From Acidobacteria bacterium Ga0077522 (GTDB lineage: Bacteria; Acidobacteriota; Vicinamibacteria; Vicinamibacterales; Vicinamibacteraceae), in assembly GCA_001464065.1 (NCBI GenBank), contig LNDN01000009.1, forward strand, positions 1 through 64,000: DNA of 64,000 nt, read 5' to 3'. The translations under genes were made by a program, and so were the position numbers. This document shows positions 56,757-64,000 of the stretch, piece after piece (within the stretch, counting starts at the first letter, position 1; every line of letters begins with the position of its first letter). The notes under the pieces were generated by a model. That model saw only the letters and a program-made list of their open reading frames with translations. It was not told the origin of the DNA and did no database searches.

Positions 56757-58628
56757 TCATACGCCTTCGTACATGCGATCGACCACCGCCTGCCATCGAT
56801 CGAGGACCACCTTGCGCCGCAGCTTCATCGTCGGCGTCAGTTCGCCGGTGGCGATGCTGAACTCCACCGGCAGCAGGGCCACCTTCTTGAGACGCTCGAA
56901 CTGCGCCAGGTCGCGATTGAGCGGCTCGACCACCTCGTGGTAGAGCGACACCACGTCCTCGCGGGCCACGAGGGCCTCGCGGGACCCCGTTTCCATCCCC
57001 AGCACCTTCAGGCGATGCTCGAGGACCGTGAAATTGGGCACGATCAGCACCGCGGGAAACTTGCGGCCCTCGCCGACGATCATGGCCTCGGCCACGAGCG
57101 GATGCCGCTTGAGCAGCGCCTCGATGGGGGCCGGGGCAATCTTCTTGCCGCCCGACGTGACGAGCAACTCCTTCTTCCGATCGGTGATCGTCAGGTAGCC
57201 GTCGTCGCTCAGGGTGCCGATGTCGCCGGTGTGGAACCAGCCATCGGGCTGCAGCACCGTGGCGGTGTCTTCGGGCTTGTTCCAGTAGCCCTTCATCACG
57301 TGCGGCCCGCGCGTCATGATCTCACCGTCGTCGGCGATCGCGACCTCGACGCCGTCGATCGCGCACCCGACGCTGCCGAAGCGCGGCGTGGTGCGTGGAT
57401 TGACGGTGATGACCGGCGACGTCTCGGTGAGGCCGTAGCCCTCGATGAGCGGCACGCCGACCGCGTGGAAGAAGGTGGCGATGTGCGCCGGCAGCGGCGC
57501 GCTGCCCGAGACCGCCAGTTTCAGGCGACCGCCGACACGCTCGCGGATCTTGGCGGCCACCAGACCGTCGGCCACGGTTTCCTGCATCCTGAGGAACGGC
57601 GACAGCGTCCGTCCGGCGCGACGGACGGCGGAGGCCTCGGTGCCCACGCGCACGGCCCAGTCGAAGATCCGCCGGCGAAACGCCGGCGCGGTCGCGACCA
57701 CGTCGAGGATGCGGCCGTGCAGTTTCTCGTAGACGCGCGGCACGCCGGTCATCACGGTCGGCCGGGCCAGCTGGAGGTCGCGGGCCAGGGTGTCGAGCGA
57801 CTCGGCGTGACAGACGCTGAGCCCCTCGTGCAGATACAGGTACGTCACCATCCGCTCGAACACGTGACTGAGCGGCAGGTAGCTGAGCGCCACGTCCTGC
57901 GGCTGCAGGTCCAGCACGGGGACGACGGCGCGCAGGTTCGACAGCACGTTCTCGTGCGTCAGCATCACCCCCTTGGGCTCACCGGTCGTGCCCGACGTGT
58001 AGATGAGGGTCAGGAGGTCGTCGGGCTCGACGGCGTCGATGCCCGCCTCGTAGCGGGCGACGGCCGCGGGGTCCCCTGCCAGGGCACGCCCGCGTTCGAT
58101 CACGCCCTCGAGGCGCAGCACGGTGTGGCTGCCGCGGACGGCCGACGGCGGCACCTCGTCGGTGAAGACGACGATGAACTCGAGGTCGGGCAGCAGGTGC
58201 CGGACCGTGAGGATCTTCTCGGCCTGCACGGCGTCCGAGACGAACAGGCCACGCGCCCCGGAGTCCTCGAGGATGTAGCGGGCCTGCGGGCCGGAGAGCG
58301 TCGGATAGACCGGCACGGTCACCAGCCGGGCGGTGACGAGGCCCATGTCGGCGAGCACCCACTCCTGGCGGGTTTCGGACATGATGGCGACGCGGTCGCC
58401 CGGTGCCATCCCCATGTCCTCGAGGGCAAGCCCGATGGCGCGCACGCGCTCGACGAAGGCCGCCGTCGAACTCGGCTTGAGTCCATCCGCCGTGCACTGC
58501 TGCAGGAGGTCGGGGCGCGGGTGCTGCCGCAACAGATCCGAGGGCAGTTGGGCAAGGGATCGGATCCGCGGCGGGGCGGACGGCGGGAATCGGAACGCAC
58601 GTTGGTGCGATGAGGCAGCGACGGCCAT
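56757..58628 (-). CDS. Long-chain acyl-CoA synthetase (AMP-forming)
   Basis: A 623-residue AMP-binding enzyme that activates fatty acids to acyl-CoA. The nucleotide motif is LIYTSGTTGEPKGVMLTHEN, followed by YGLTETSPV and DGWFHTGDIG, and the C-terminal lysine region TDRKKELLVTSGGKKIAP. It resembles FAA1/FadD15-type enzymes acting on long chains. It lies 8 bases after moaC on the same strand, downstream of rex, suggesting redox-linked control of lipid use. Confidence 0.92.
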   Translation of the reverse strand: MAVAASSHQRAFRFPPSAPPRIRSLAQLPSDLLRQHPRPDLLQQCTADGLKPSSTAAFVERVRAIGLALEDMGMAPGDRVAIMSETRQEWVLADMGLVTARLVTVPVYPTLSGPQARYILEDSGARGLFVSDAVQAEKILTVRHLLPDLEFIVVFTDEVPPSAVRGSHTVLRLEGVIERGRALAGDPAAVARYEAGIDAVEPDDLLTLIYTSGTTGEPKGVMLTHENVLSNLRAVVPVLDLQPQDVALSYLPLSHVFERMVTYLYLHEGLSVCHAESLDTLARDLQLARPTVMTGVPRVYEKLHGRILDVVATAPAFRRRIFDWAVRVGTEASAVRRAGRTLSPFLRMQETVADGLVAAKIRERVGGRLKLAVSGSAPLPAHIATFFHAVGVPLIEGYGLTETSPVITVNPRTTPRFGSVGCAIDGVEVAIADDGEIMTRGPHVMKGYWNKPEDTATVLQPDGWFHTGDIGTLSDDGYLTITDRKKELLVTSGGKKIAPAPIEALLKRHPLVAEAMIVGEGRKFPAVLIVPNFTVLEHRLKVLGMETGSREALVAREDVVSLYHEVVEPLNRDLAQFERLKKVALLPVEFSIATGELTPTMKLRRKVVLDRWQAVVDRMYEGV

Positions 58629-58636
58629 GGGAACCC

Positions 58637-59152
58637 TCACGCGTGAGTCGGGCGGACGACGTCGCGCTTGCCGCCACGCTTCTCCACCAGCAGGATGTGT
58701 TCGATGACCATGGCGGTGTCCACGGCCTTCAGCATGTCGTAGACGGTCAGCCCCGCCACCGCCACCGCGGTGAGGGCTTCCATCTCCACGCCCGTCTGTC
58801 CCGAGGTTCTGACGGTCGCTTCGATGGCGATGCCGCCGCGCGCCAGTTCCACGTCCACCTGCACGGCGGTCAGCGGCAACGGGTGGCACAACGGAATCAG
58901 GTGGGCGGTCTGCTTGGCCGCCATGATCCCGGCCAGCCTTGCCGCCTGCAGCGGATCGCCCTTCTTGACGGCCCCGGTGCGCACCAGCCGACGGGCCGCC
59001 GCGGAGACCCGCACGAAGCCGCGAGCGACGGCCACGCGGTCGGTGACGGCCTTGCCCGAGACGTCGACCATTCGCACCCGCCCCTCGGCGTCGGCATGCG
59101 TGAGGACGGCCGGGCGGGGCGCCTCCCGAACAGCGTCGACGGGCTTACGCAT
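58637..59152 (-). CDS. moaC: Cyclic pyranopterin monophosphate synthase MoaC
   Basis: A 171-residue enzyme of molybdenum cofactor synthesis, acting with MoaA to convert GTP to cyclic pyranopterin monophosphate. Motifs are [27 protein letters not shown] and [15 protein letters not shown]. The ATG at 59152 overlaps the rex stop by 8 bases; an ATG four codons earlier is also possible. It is the second gene of rex-moaC-acyl-CoA synthetase. No other Mo-cofactor gene is in the window. Confidence 0.93.
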   Translation of the reverse strand: MRKPVDAVREAPRPAVLTHADAEGRVRMVDVSGKAVTDRVAVARGFVRVSAAARRLVRTGAVKKGDPLQAARLAGIMAAKQTAHLIPLCHPLPLTAVQVDVELARGGIAIEATVRTSGQTGVEMEALTAVAVAGLTVYDMLKAVDTAMVIEHILLVEKRGGKRDVVRPTHA

Positions 59153-59810
59153 CGATGTGGCCATTGGCGAGGAAGAAGGACAGGCTCTCGAAGGTGATGG
59201 TCAGGTCCATGCTCTTCAGCTTGACGTGCGGCGGCACACGCAGGCTGCCGGGCGAGAAATTGAGGATGGCCCGGATGCCGGCGGCGACCGCCGCATCCAC
59301 CGTCTCCTGCGCCGCGTCGGCCGGGACGCTCAGGACCGCGATGTCGACCTTCTCGCGTTCCACGAGCCACTCGAGTTCCTTCGCGTGGCGGATGGGCACT
59401 CCGCTGCGCGAGTACTGCCCCACCTTGTCCCGCGCCGTATCGAGCAGGGCGACGACGTCGAAGCCATCCTGACGGAAGCCGGCATAGTCGGCCAGCGCGA
59501 GCCCGAGGTTGCCGGCGCCGATGATCACGACCTTGATGCTGCGGTCGAGCCCGAGGATCTGTCGCAGGTGACGCTTGAGGTCCTTGACGTAGTAGCCCAC
59601 GCCGCGGATGCCGAACTCGCCGAAGTGTGCCAGGTCCTTGCGAATCTGCGCGGCGTTGAGCGCGAACTGCTGCGCCAGCCCTTGCGAGGACACGGTGTTG
59701 ACGCCGCTGGCGTCCAGCGACTCGAGGCAGCGCAGATACACGGACAGCCGGGCCGTCGTGAGTTCCGAGACCTGGTCACCGCCAGCCCGGACCCGTTCCA
59801 TGTCGGACAC
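59145..59810 (-). CDS. rex: Redox-sensing repressor Rex
   Basis: A 221-residue NADH/NAD+-sensing repressor. A winged helix (about 20-80: [20 protein letters not shown]) is followed by a Rossmann domain with [12 protein letters not shown], and a C-terminal swapped helix. High NADH releases Rex from DNA. I choose GTG 59810 rather than ATG 59801 because TATCAT ends 7 bases before it, giving a protein starting MSDMERV. It leads the moaC/acyl-CoA synthetase operon and faces the OPT gene. No TTGTGAA-type Rex site is visible upstream. Confidence 0.93.
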   Translation of the reverse strand: MSDMERVRAGGDQVSELTTARLSVYLRCLESLDASGVNTVSSQGLAQQFALNAAQIRKDLAHFGEFGIRGVGYYVKDLKRHLRQILGLDRSIKVVIIGAGNLGLALADYAGFRQDGFDVVALLDTARDKVGQYSRSGVPIRHAKELEWLVEREKVDIAVLSVPADAAQETVDAAVAAGIRAILNFSPGSLRVPPHVKLKSMDLTITFESLSFFLANGHIDA

Positions 59811-59817
59811 AGGGGAA

Positions 59818-59823
59818 ATGATA
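59818..59823 (-). promoter_or_regulatory. Candidate -10 of a leaderless transcript (rex)
   Basis: TATCAT on the minus strand ends 7 bases before GTG 59810 and decides the rex start. Confidence 0.5.
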
Positions 59824-59833
59824 GAGCACGGAG

Positions 59834-59979
59834 TCAAGGGAGGAGGGACAAGGGGACGAGTCACAAGGGCGGCAAGGGACAAGGGACGAGGACCGACGTG
59901 ACCAGGGACGTGTCCCTCGCCAACCTGCCCCTTCTCCCTTGGCGCCCTCTCCCTTGTTCTCGTGTCCCCTGTCCCCTGA
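59834..59979. repeat. Inverted purine/pyrimidine repeat in the rex-OPT gap
   Basis: The left arm (59834-59891) is built of AAGGGACAAGGG-type purine units; the right arm (59922-59979) is their reverse complement (CCCTTGTTCTCG, CCCCTTCTCCCTTGG). The inner parts align closely: AAGGGCGGCAAGGGACAAGG on one side, GAGGGCGCCAAGGGAGAAGG on the other. Between them AGGGAC-GT-GTCCCT (59904-59917) is a perfect short hairpin. The layout is like the 22311-22508 element. It lies between divergent promoters. Confidence 0.75.
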
Positions 59980-59999
59980 TTTGGGGTATACGTCCCCTC

Positions 60000-61940
60000 A
60001 TGGCTCAGCCGACGTTCTCCCCGTATGTGCCCCCGGACCAGGCGCCGCCCGAGTTCACGGCCAAGGCCGTGCTGCTCGGCGCGCTGTTCGGCCTGCTGTT
60101 CGGGGCCTCGACCGTGTACCTCGGACTGCGCGCCGGGCTGACCGTCAGCGCGTCCATCCCGATTGCGGTCCTCGCCATCTCGGTGCTCAAGCGCTTCGGG
60201 GGCTCCACCATCCTCGAGAACAACATCGTCCAGACGATCGGGTCGGCGGGCGAATCGGTCGCCGCCGGTGTGGTGTTCACCATTCCCGCGCTGATCTTCC
60301 TGACGCCCTACGGGCCGGCCTACTTCAACTACTTCCAGATCACGATGCTGGCCTTCGCGGGCGGCATCCTCGGTGTGCTGCTGATGGTGCCGCTGCGCCG
60401 CGCCCTGATCGTCAAGGAACACGGGGTGCTGCCGTATCCGGAAGGGGCGGCGTGCGCCGACGTACTGATTGCCGGCGAGCGCGGCGGGCAGCTGGCCACG
60501 CTGGTGTTCCAGGGGCTGGGCATCGGCGCGCTGTTCAAGGCGCTGCCCTGGATCTTCCAGCTGGTACGGACCGAGGTCGGCTACACCACCCCGAAGACCA
60601 GCGCGTTCCCCAATGCCACGGTCAACATCGACATCTCGCCCGAGTACATGGGCGTCGGCTACGTCATCGGCCCGCGGATCGCCGGCGAGATGGTCGCCGG
60701 CGGCGTGTTGTCGTGGATGGTGCTGCTCCCCCTGCTGACGATTCTCGGCGCCTACATGCCGATGCCCTTCCCGCCCGCGCCCCCCGACGGTCTCCGCATC
60801 GTGGACATGGCGCCGGGCCAGATCTGGAGCCAGTACATCCGCTACATCGGCGCCGGCGCCGTGCTCGCCGCCGGCCTCATCACGCTGGCCCGCACCATCC
60901 CGACGATCATCGGGTCGTTCCGCGACAGCGTGAAGGACTTCCGGGCCGAGCACGCCGGGCGGACGCAACTGCGGACGGAGCGTGACCTGCCGGTGGGGAT
61001 CGTGCTGGGCGGCACGTTGCTGCTGGCGGTGTTCCTGGCGGTGGCCCCCGGCATGCCGACGCAGGGCAATCCCCTCGCGGCCCTGCTCGTGGTCGTCTTC
61101 GGCTTCTTCTTCGTGACGGTCGCCTCCCGCATCGTCGGGCTGATCGGGAGCTCGTCGAGCCCCGTCTCCGGCATGACGATCGCCACGCTGATCCTGACCT
61201 GCACGATCTTCGTGAGCATCGGCTGGACGGGCGACCTCTATGCCCCGATTGCCCTGACGGTCGGCGCCGTGGTGTGCATCGCCGCGGCCAATGCCGGCGC
61301 AACGTCGCAGGATCTGAAGACCGGCTTTCTCGTCGGCGCCACCCCGCGGGCGCAGCAGATCGGCCTGGTCATCGGCGTCGTGGTGTCGGCGCTGATCATC
61401 GGCGTCACCACACTGTACCTGCACAAGGTGATGGTCATCGGGTCCAATGCGCTCCCCGCGCCGCAGGCCACGCTGATGTCCACCATCATCCGGGGACTTC
61501 TCAGCCAGAACCTGCCCTGGGGCCTGGTCCTGACCGGCGTCTTCATCGCGGTGACCATGGAGTTGTGCGGCGTGCGGTCGTTGTCGTTCGCCGTCGGCGC
61601 CTACCTGCCGATCGCGACCACTGCCCCGATCTTCGTCGGTGGCCTGGTGCGGTGGCTCGTCGAGCGATCCACGGGGACGCACGACGAGTCCGAGGTCAGC
61701 GCCGGCACCCTGTTCAGTTCGGGCCTGATTGCCGGCGGGTCCATCGCCGGGATCGCCTATGCGGTGCTGTACGGGTCGCGCGACTACATGCCGACGGTGC
61801 TCCGGGTGGAGGACGCCCAGGAGAGTCTGGGACGCCTGCCGTTCCTGCACGAGGGCGTCACCGGGCACGTCGTCGGCCTGGCGTTGTTCCTGACCCTCGG
61901 GCTCATCCTGGCCCGCGTGGGGCGGCGGCGCGTCAACTGA
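60000..61940 (+). CDS. OPT family oligopeptide transporter
   Basis: A 646-residue transporter with about 15 hydrophobic segments. Family features are [20 protein letters not shown] near the start, [15 protein letters not shown], and [24 protein letters not shown] proteins take up small peptides or metal chelates with protons; this bacterial branch is mostly uncharacterised. TATACG lies 7 bases before the ATG, a weaker form of the leaderless promoter pattern. It is followed by a secreted protein of unknown role on the same strand. Confidence 0.93.
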   Translation: MAQPTFSPYVPPDQAPPEFTAKAVLLGALFGLLFGASTVYLGLRAGLTVSASIPIAVLAISVLKRFGGSTILENNIVQTIGSAGESVAAGVVFTIPALIFLTPYGPAYFNYFQITMLAFAGGILGVLLMVPLRRALIVKEHGVLPYPEGAACADVLIAGERGGQLATLVFQGLGIGALFKALPWIFQLVRTEVGYTTPKTSAFPNATVNIDISPEYMGVGYVIGPRIAGEMVAGGVLSWMVLLPLLTILGAYMPMPFPPAPPDGLRIVDMAPGQIWSQYIRYIGAGAVLAAGLITLARTIPTIIGSFRDSVKDFRAEHAGRTQLRTERDLPVGIVLGGTLLLAVFLAVAPGMPTQGNPLAALLVVVFGFFFVTVASRIVGLIGSSSSPVSGMTIATLILTCTIFVSIGWTGDLYAPIALTVGAVVCIAAANAGATSQDLKTGFLVGATPRAQQIGLVIGVVVSALIIGVTTLYLHKVMVIGSNALPAPQATLMSTIIRGLLSQNLPWGLVLTGVFIAVTMELCGVRSLSFAVGAYLPIATTAPIFVGGLVRWLVERSTGTHDESEVSAGTLFSSGLIAGGSIAGIAYAVLYGSRDYMPTVLRVEDAQESLGRLPFLHEGVTGHVVGLALFLTLGLILARVGRRRVN

Positions 61941-61969
61941 GACGCCTCGGCCGGCGTCGTTACACACAT

Positions 61970-63118
61970 ATGGCGGTCCGCTTCCTGCTCGTCTCGCTGC
62001 TCGGCCTCGTGCTCGGCGTTGTGCCGGCGGGGGCACAGATTCGTCCCGAGCTGTCGTCGGCGCGGCGCGCGACGACTCTCGACGCGCTCGCGGCGTTTCC
62101 CGGCTTCTACCACCTGCAGGCGGTCCGCGTCCGTGCCCGGCTGGTCACCGATCAGGTCGGTACGGCGCTGCTCAGCGGACAGACGCGCGTGCTGACGGTC
62201 GGGGACGCGGCGGTGGCGCAGATGGAGGGCGACGTCGAGGTCACCGGCACGTTCATCGACATCGGACGGCTGACCCAGGACGACCAGCGAGTCGCCACCT
62301 ACGGCCTCGTGGCGCTGACGCAGAAGGTGCTGCAGCGGGACTGGCCGTCGCAGGGCGAACTGCCGATCCTGGTCGTAAGCGAGGTGAACGTGGCCGAACC
62401 GCTCACCGCGCCGTCGGTGCGTGCCCTTGCGCTCGATCCGGCCCGCTACGACGGCCAGACCGTGACCGTCAGCGGCCGCTTCCGCGGCCGCAACCTGTTC
62501 GGCGACCAGCCAGCCGCCCCGGCGCGCAGCAAGTTCGACTTCGTCATCCAGTTGGCAGACTCGAGCGTGTGGGTCGTCGGGCGACGCCCGCGCGGCCCGA
62601 ACCTCGACCTCAACGTCGAGGCGCGCGTCGACACGGGACGATGGCTCGAGGTGCAGGGCGACGTCCGCACGAGCAAGGGCCTCGTATGGATCGAGGCCAC
62701 CGCGATCACCGCCACCAAACCGGTGACCGACACGGCTCCGACCGAAACGGTCACCGAGGCCGTCGCGGCCGCACCGCCGCCACAGGTGATTTTCTCCACG
62801 CCGACGGCGGGCGAAGTCGACGTGGCGCAGGACGCCAGGATTCGACTGCAGTTCTCGCGCGACATGACGGCCGAGTCGTTCAAGGGCAACGTCACGGTGG
62901 CCTACGACACGGCCGAAACCGCGGAGCGGGGGGTGCCGCCGGTGGCGACGCCGCCGTTCGTCGCCAGCTACGATCAGGGCCGACGGACGCTGGAGCTGAA
63001 GTTCTCGGGGCCGTTCGACCGGTTCCGCACGGTGATCGTCCGGCTGACGCCAGGCATCACGGCGTTCGACGCCCAGCCGCTCGTGCCTTTCGAACTGCGC
63101 TTCACGGTCGGCGGGTGA
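61970..63118 (+). CDS. Secreted protein with C-terminal Ig-like (Big_5) domain
   Basis: A 382-residue protein with a signal peptide (MAVRFLLVSLLGLVLGVVPAGAQ shortened: cut after GAQ near residue 23). Residues about 120-240 form an OB-like, beta-rich region (YDGQTVTVSGRFRGRNLF, WLEVQGDVRTSKGLVWIEA). After a threonine-rich linker, residues about 265-382 resemble an SbsA/Big_5 Ig-like domain (STPTAGEVDVAQDARIRLQF). I do not recognise a full-length family. It lies 29 bases after the OPT gene and is likely co-transcribed. It may act at the cell surface or in the periplasm. Confidence 0.8.
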   Translation: MAVRFLLVSLLGLVLGVVPAGAQIRPELSSARRATTLDALAAFPGFYHLQAVRVRARLVTDQVGTALLSGQTRVLTVGDAAVAQMEGDVEVTGTFIDIGRLTQDDQRVATYGLVALTQKVLQRDWPSQGELPILVVSEVNVAEPLTAPSVRALALDPARYDGQTVTVSGRFRGRNLFGDQPAAPARSKFDFVIQLADSSVWVVGRRPRGPNLDLNVEARVDTGRWLEVQGDVRTSKGLVWIEATAITATKPVTDTAPTETVTEAVAAAPPPQVIFSTPTAGEVDVAQDARIRLQFSRDMTAESFKGNVTVAYDTAETAERGVPPVATPPFVASYDQGRRTLELKFSGPFDRFRTVIVRLTPGITAFDAQPLVPFELRFTVGG

Positions 63119-63137
63119 GACCGCCGAGGCCACGCGA

Positions 63138-63926
63138 CTAGCGAGGTGAGGCCGCCCCGGACCGCCTGTCGGTCTGGGCCTCCCGATCGGCGGCCTCGGC
63201 CTCGACCAGCAGCCGCGCCACTTCGTCGCGGACGCGCTCGGTGAGGGCGTCGCGCTCGCCAATCTGCAGGCCGGCCGTCTCGATCGGTGGTCCGAAGTGC
63301 ACCCGCACCGTCGTCGGCCAGATGAGCGGGCTGCCGGGGCGCATGGCGCGGGCGGCGCCGAAGATGGCCGCAGGCACGACCGGGGCCTGGGCCTTGATGG
63401 CGAGCACGAAGGCCCCCTTCTTGAACGGCAGCAGCGCGCCGGTGCGGCTGCGCGTCCCTTCCGGAAACATCAGCAGGGAGTTGCCCGACTGGACGCTCCT
63501 GGCTGCCCGATCGATGGCTTGCGTGGCGCGCTCGCGGTGCTCGCGTTCGATCGGCACGAAGCCGACGAGATCGAAGCCTCGGCCCAGGATGGGCAACTTC
63601 CTGAGCACGGCCTTGTAGACGACCTTCAACCGCGGCGTGAGTTCGCGCAGCACGGCGAAGATGATCGGCGGCTCGACGTTGCTCGCGTGATTGACGGTGT
63701 AGAGGGCGGCCCGATGTCGCTGGATGTGCTCGCGGCCAGCGACCTCGGCGCGAATGCCCAGGATGGCCATGGCCATGCGCACGCAGGCGATGCCGAGCAC
63801 GAGCAGGTGGCGATGGGTGTTGGTGGCGAGGGCGAGGAGCACGGCCGGCGTGCCGATGATCACCACGTAGGCGATCACGAACACATAGGCGAGCACGCTG
63901 CGAATGGCGGTGATGACGGTGAGCAC
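63138..63926 (-). CDS. 1-acyl-sn-glycerol-3-phosphate acyltransferase (PlsC-like)
   Basis: A 262-residue membrane acyltransferase of phospholipid synthesis. The catalytic box reads NHASNVEPP, so the usual H-x4-D is H-x4-E. The substrate box is FPEGTRSRTG and the third box VPIERE. One or two N-terminal membrane helices precede (VLAYVFVIAYVVIIGTPAVLL). The start is uncertain: GTG 63926 gives the usual family N-terminus (LTVITAIRS), whereas a TTG at 63968 overlaps TATAGT, which looks like the promoter -10. Confidence 0.88.
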   Translation of the reverse strand: MLTVITAIRSVLAYVFVIAYVVIIGTPAVLLALATNTHRHLLVLGIACVRMAMAILGIRAEVAGREHIQRHRAALYTVNHASNVEPPIIFAVLRELTPRLKVVYKAVLRKLPILGRGFDLVGFVPIEREHRERATQAIDRAARSVQSGNSLLMFPEGTRSRTGALLPFKKGAFVLAIKAQAPVVPAAIFGAARAMRPGSPLIWPTTVRVHFGPPIETAGLQIGERDALTERVRDEVARLLVEAEAADREAQTDRRSGAASPR

Positions 63927-63959
63927 GGGAGCCAGGGGCGGCGGGGATACCGCCTCGGC

Positions 63960-63965
63960 ACTATA
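63960..63965 (-). promoter_or_regulatory. Candidate -10 for the PlsC-like gene
   Basis: TATAGT on the minus strand lies 33 bases before the GTG 63926. It would exclude the upstream TTG 63968 as a start, since that codon overlaps the hexamer. Confidence 0.35.
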
Positions 63966-64000
63966 CAACGCGAAAGAGCCCGGTGACCTCTCGGTCGCCG

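Overview
The window is one continuous, very GC-rich bacterial chromosome segment with almost no spare DNA: no stretch longer than about 280 bases lacks a gene. I infer an Acidobacteriota member, most like Vicinamibacteria. The reasons are the DUF4159/MoxR/DUF58/BatA/DUF4175 operon, the membrane winged-helix protein with WD40-like (PD40) repeats, and purine-rich tracts between genes. I saw no rRNA, tRNA, CRISPR array, transposase or prophage gene.

Layout, left to right. 1-3.8 kb: arsenic resistance, with arsM and a partial arsN2 facing arsR-arsD-arsA across a shared promoter/operator. 3.8-6.2 kb: an AI-2E-type membrane protein and a Tat-exported P1 peptidase. 6.3-8.8 kb: a PhoB-like regulator facing a Pit phosphate permease with its PhoU-like (DUF47) partner. 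9.1-15 kb: glgC, a SulP-STAS-carbonic anhydrase fusion, and the winged-helix/PD40 protein. 14.9-20.7 kb: SixA and CHAD (polyphosphate-binding family) facing pstS-pstC-pstA-pstB-phoU. So two phosphate uptake systems and a possible polyphosphate link lie within 15 kb. 20.8-23.9 kb: yacG, gltA, a large inverted repeat/terminator, two small membrane proteins and a rhomboid protease.

23.9-40.1 kb is one tightly coupled leftward operon: TPR/metallopeptidase, DUF4159, MoxR ATPase, DUF58, BatA-type VWA, DUF4175, a second membrane VWA protein, a caspase-fold protein lacking its cysteine, and a sulfatase. 40.2-44.6 kb is a second coupled leftward operon of unknown product: ketoacyl synthase, geranylgeranyl-reductase-like flavoprotein, ICMT-like methyltransferase and PIG-V-like mannosyltransferase. 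44.6-50.8 kb: a second ICMT-like protein, a REPIN, a DinB protein, a Lon protease with a large proline/aspartate-rich insert, a glycosyltransferase-like protein and a methyltransferase. 50.8-56.2 kb: a homocysteine methyltransferase/MTHFR fusion behind a lone nuoI, then a LytS/LytTR pair coupled to lepB. 56.2-64 kb: ferritin; rex-moaC-acyl-CoA synthetase; an OPT transporter; a secreted Ig-like protein; and a PlsC acyltransferase.

Two features cut across genes. First, at least nine operon-leading genes have a TAnnnT hexamer ending 6-8 bases before the start codon and no Shine-Dalgarno sequence, which suggests leaderless mRNAs with the -10 element against the start codon; other genes have ordinary ribosome sites. 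Second, compact repeats occupy intergenic gaps: two GTAG-type REPINs (one supplying a stop codon) and long inverted purine/pyrimidine tracts.
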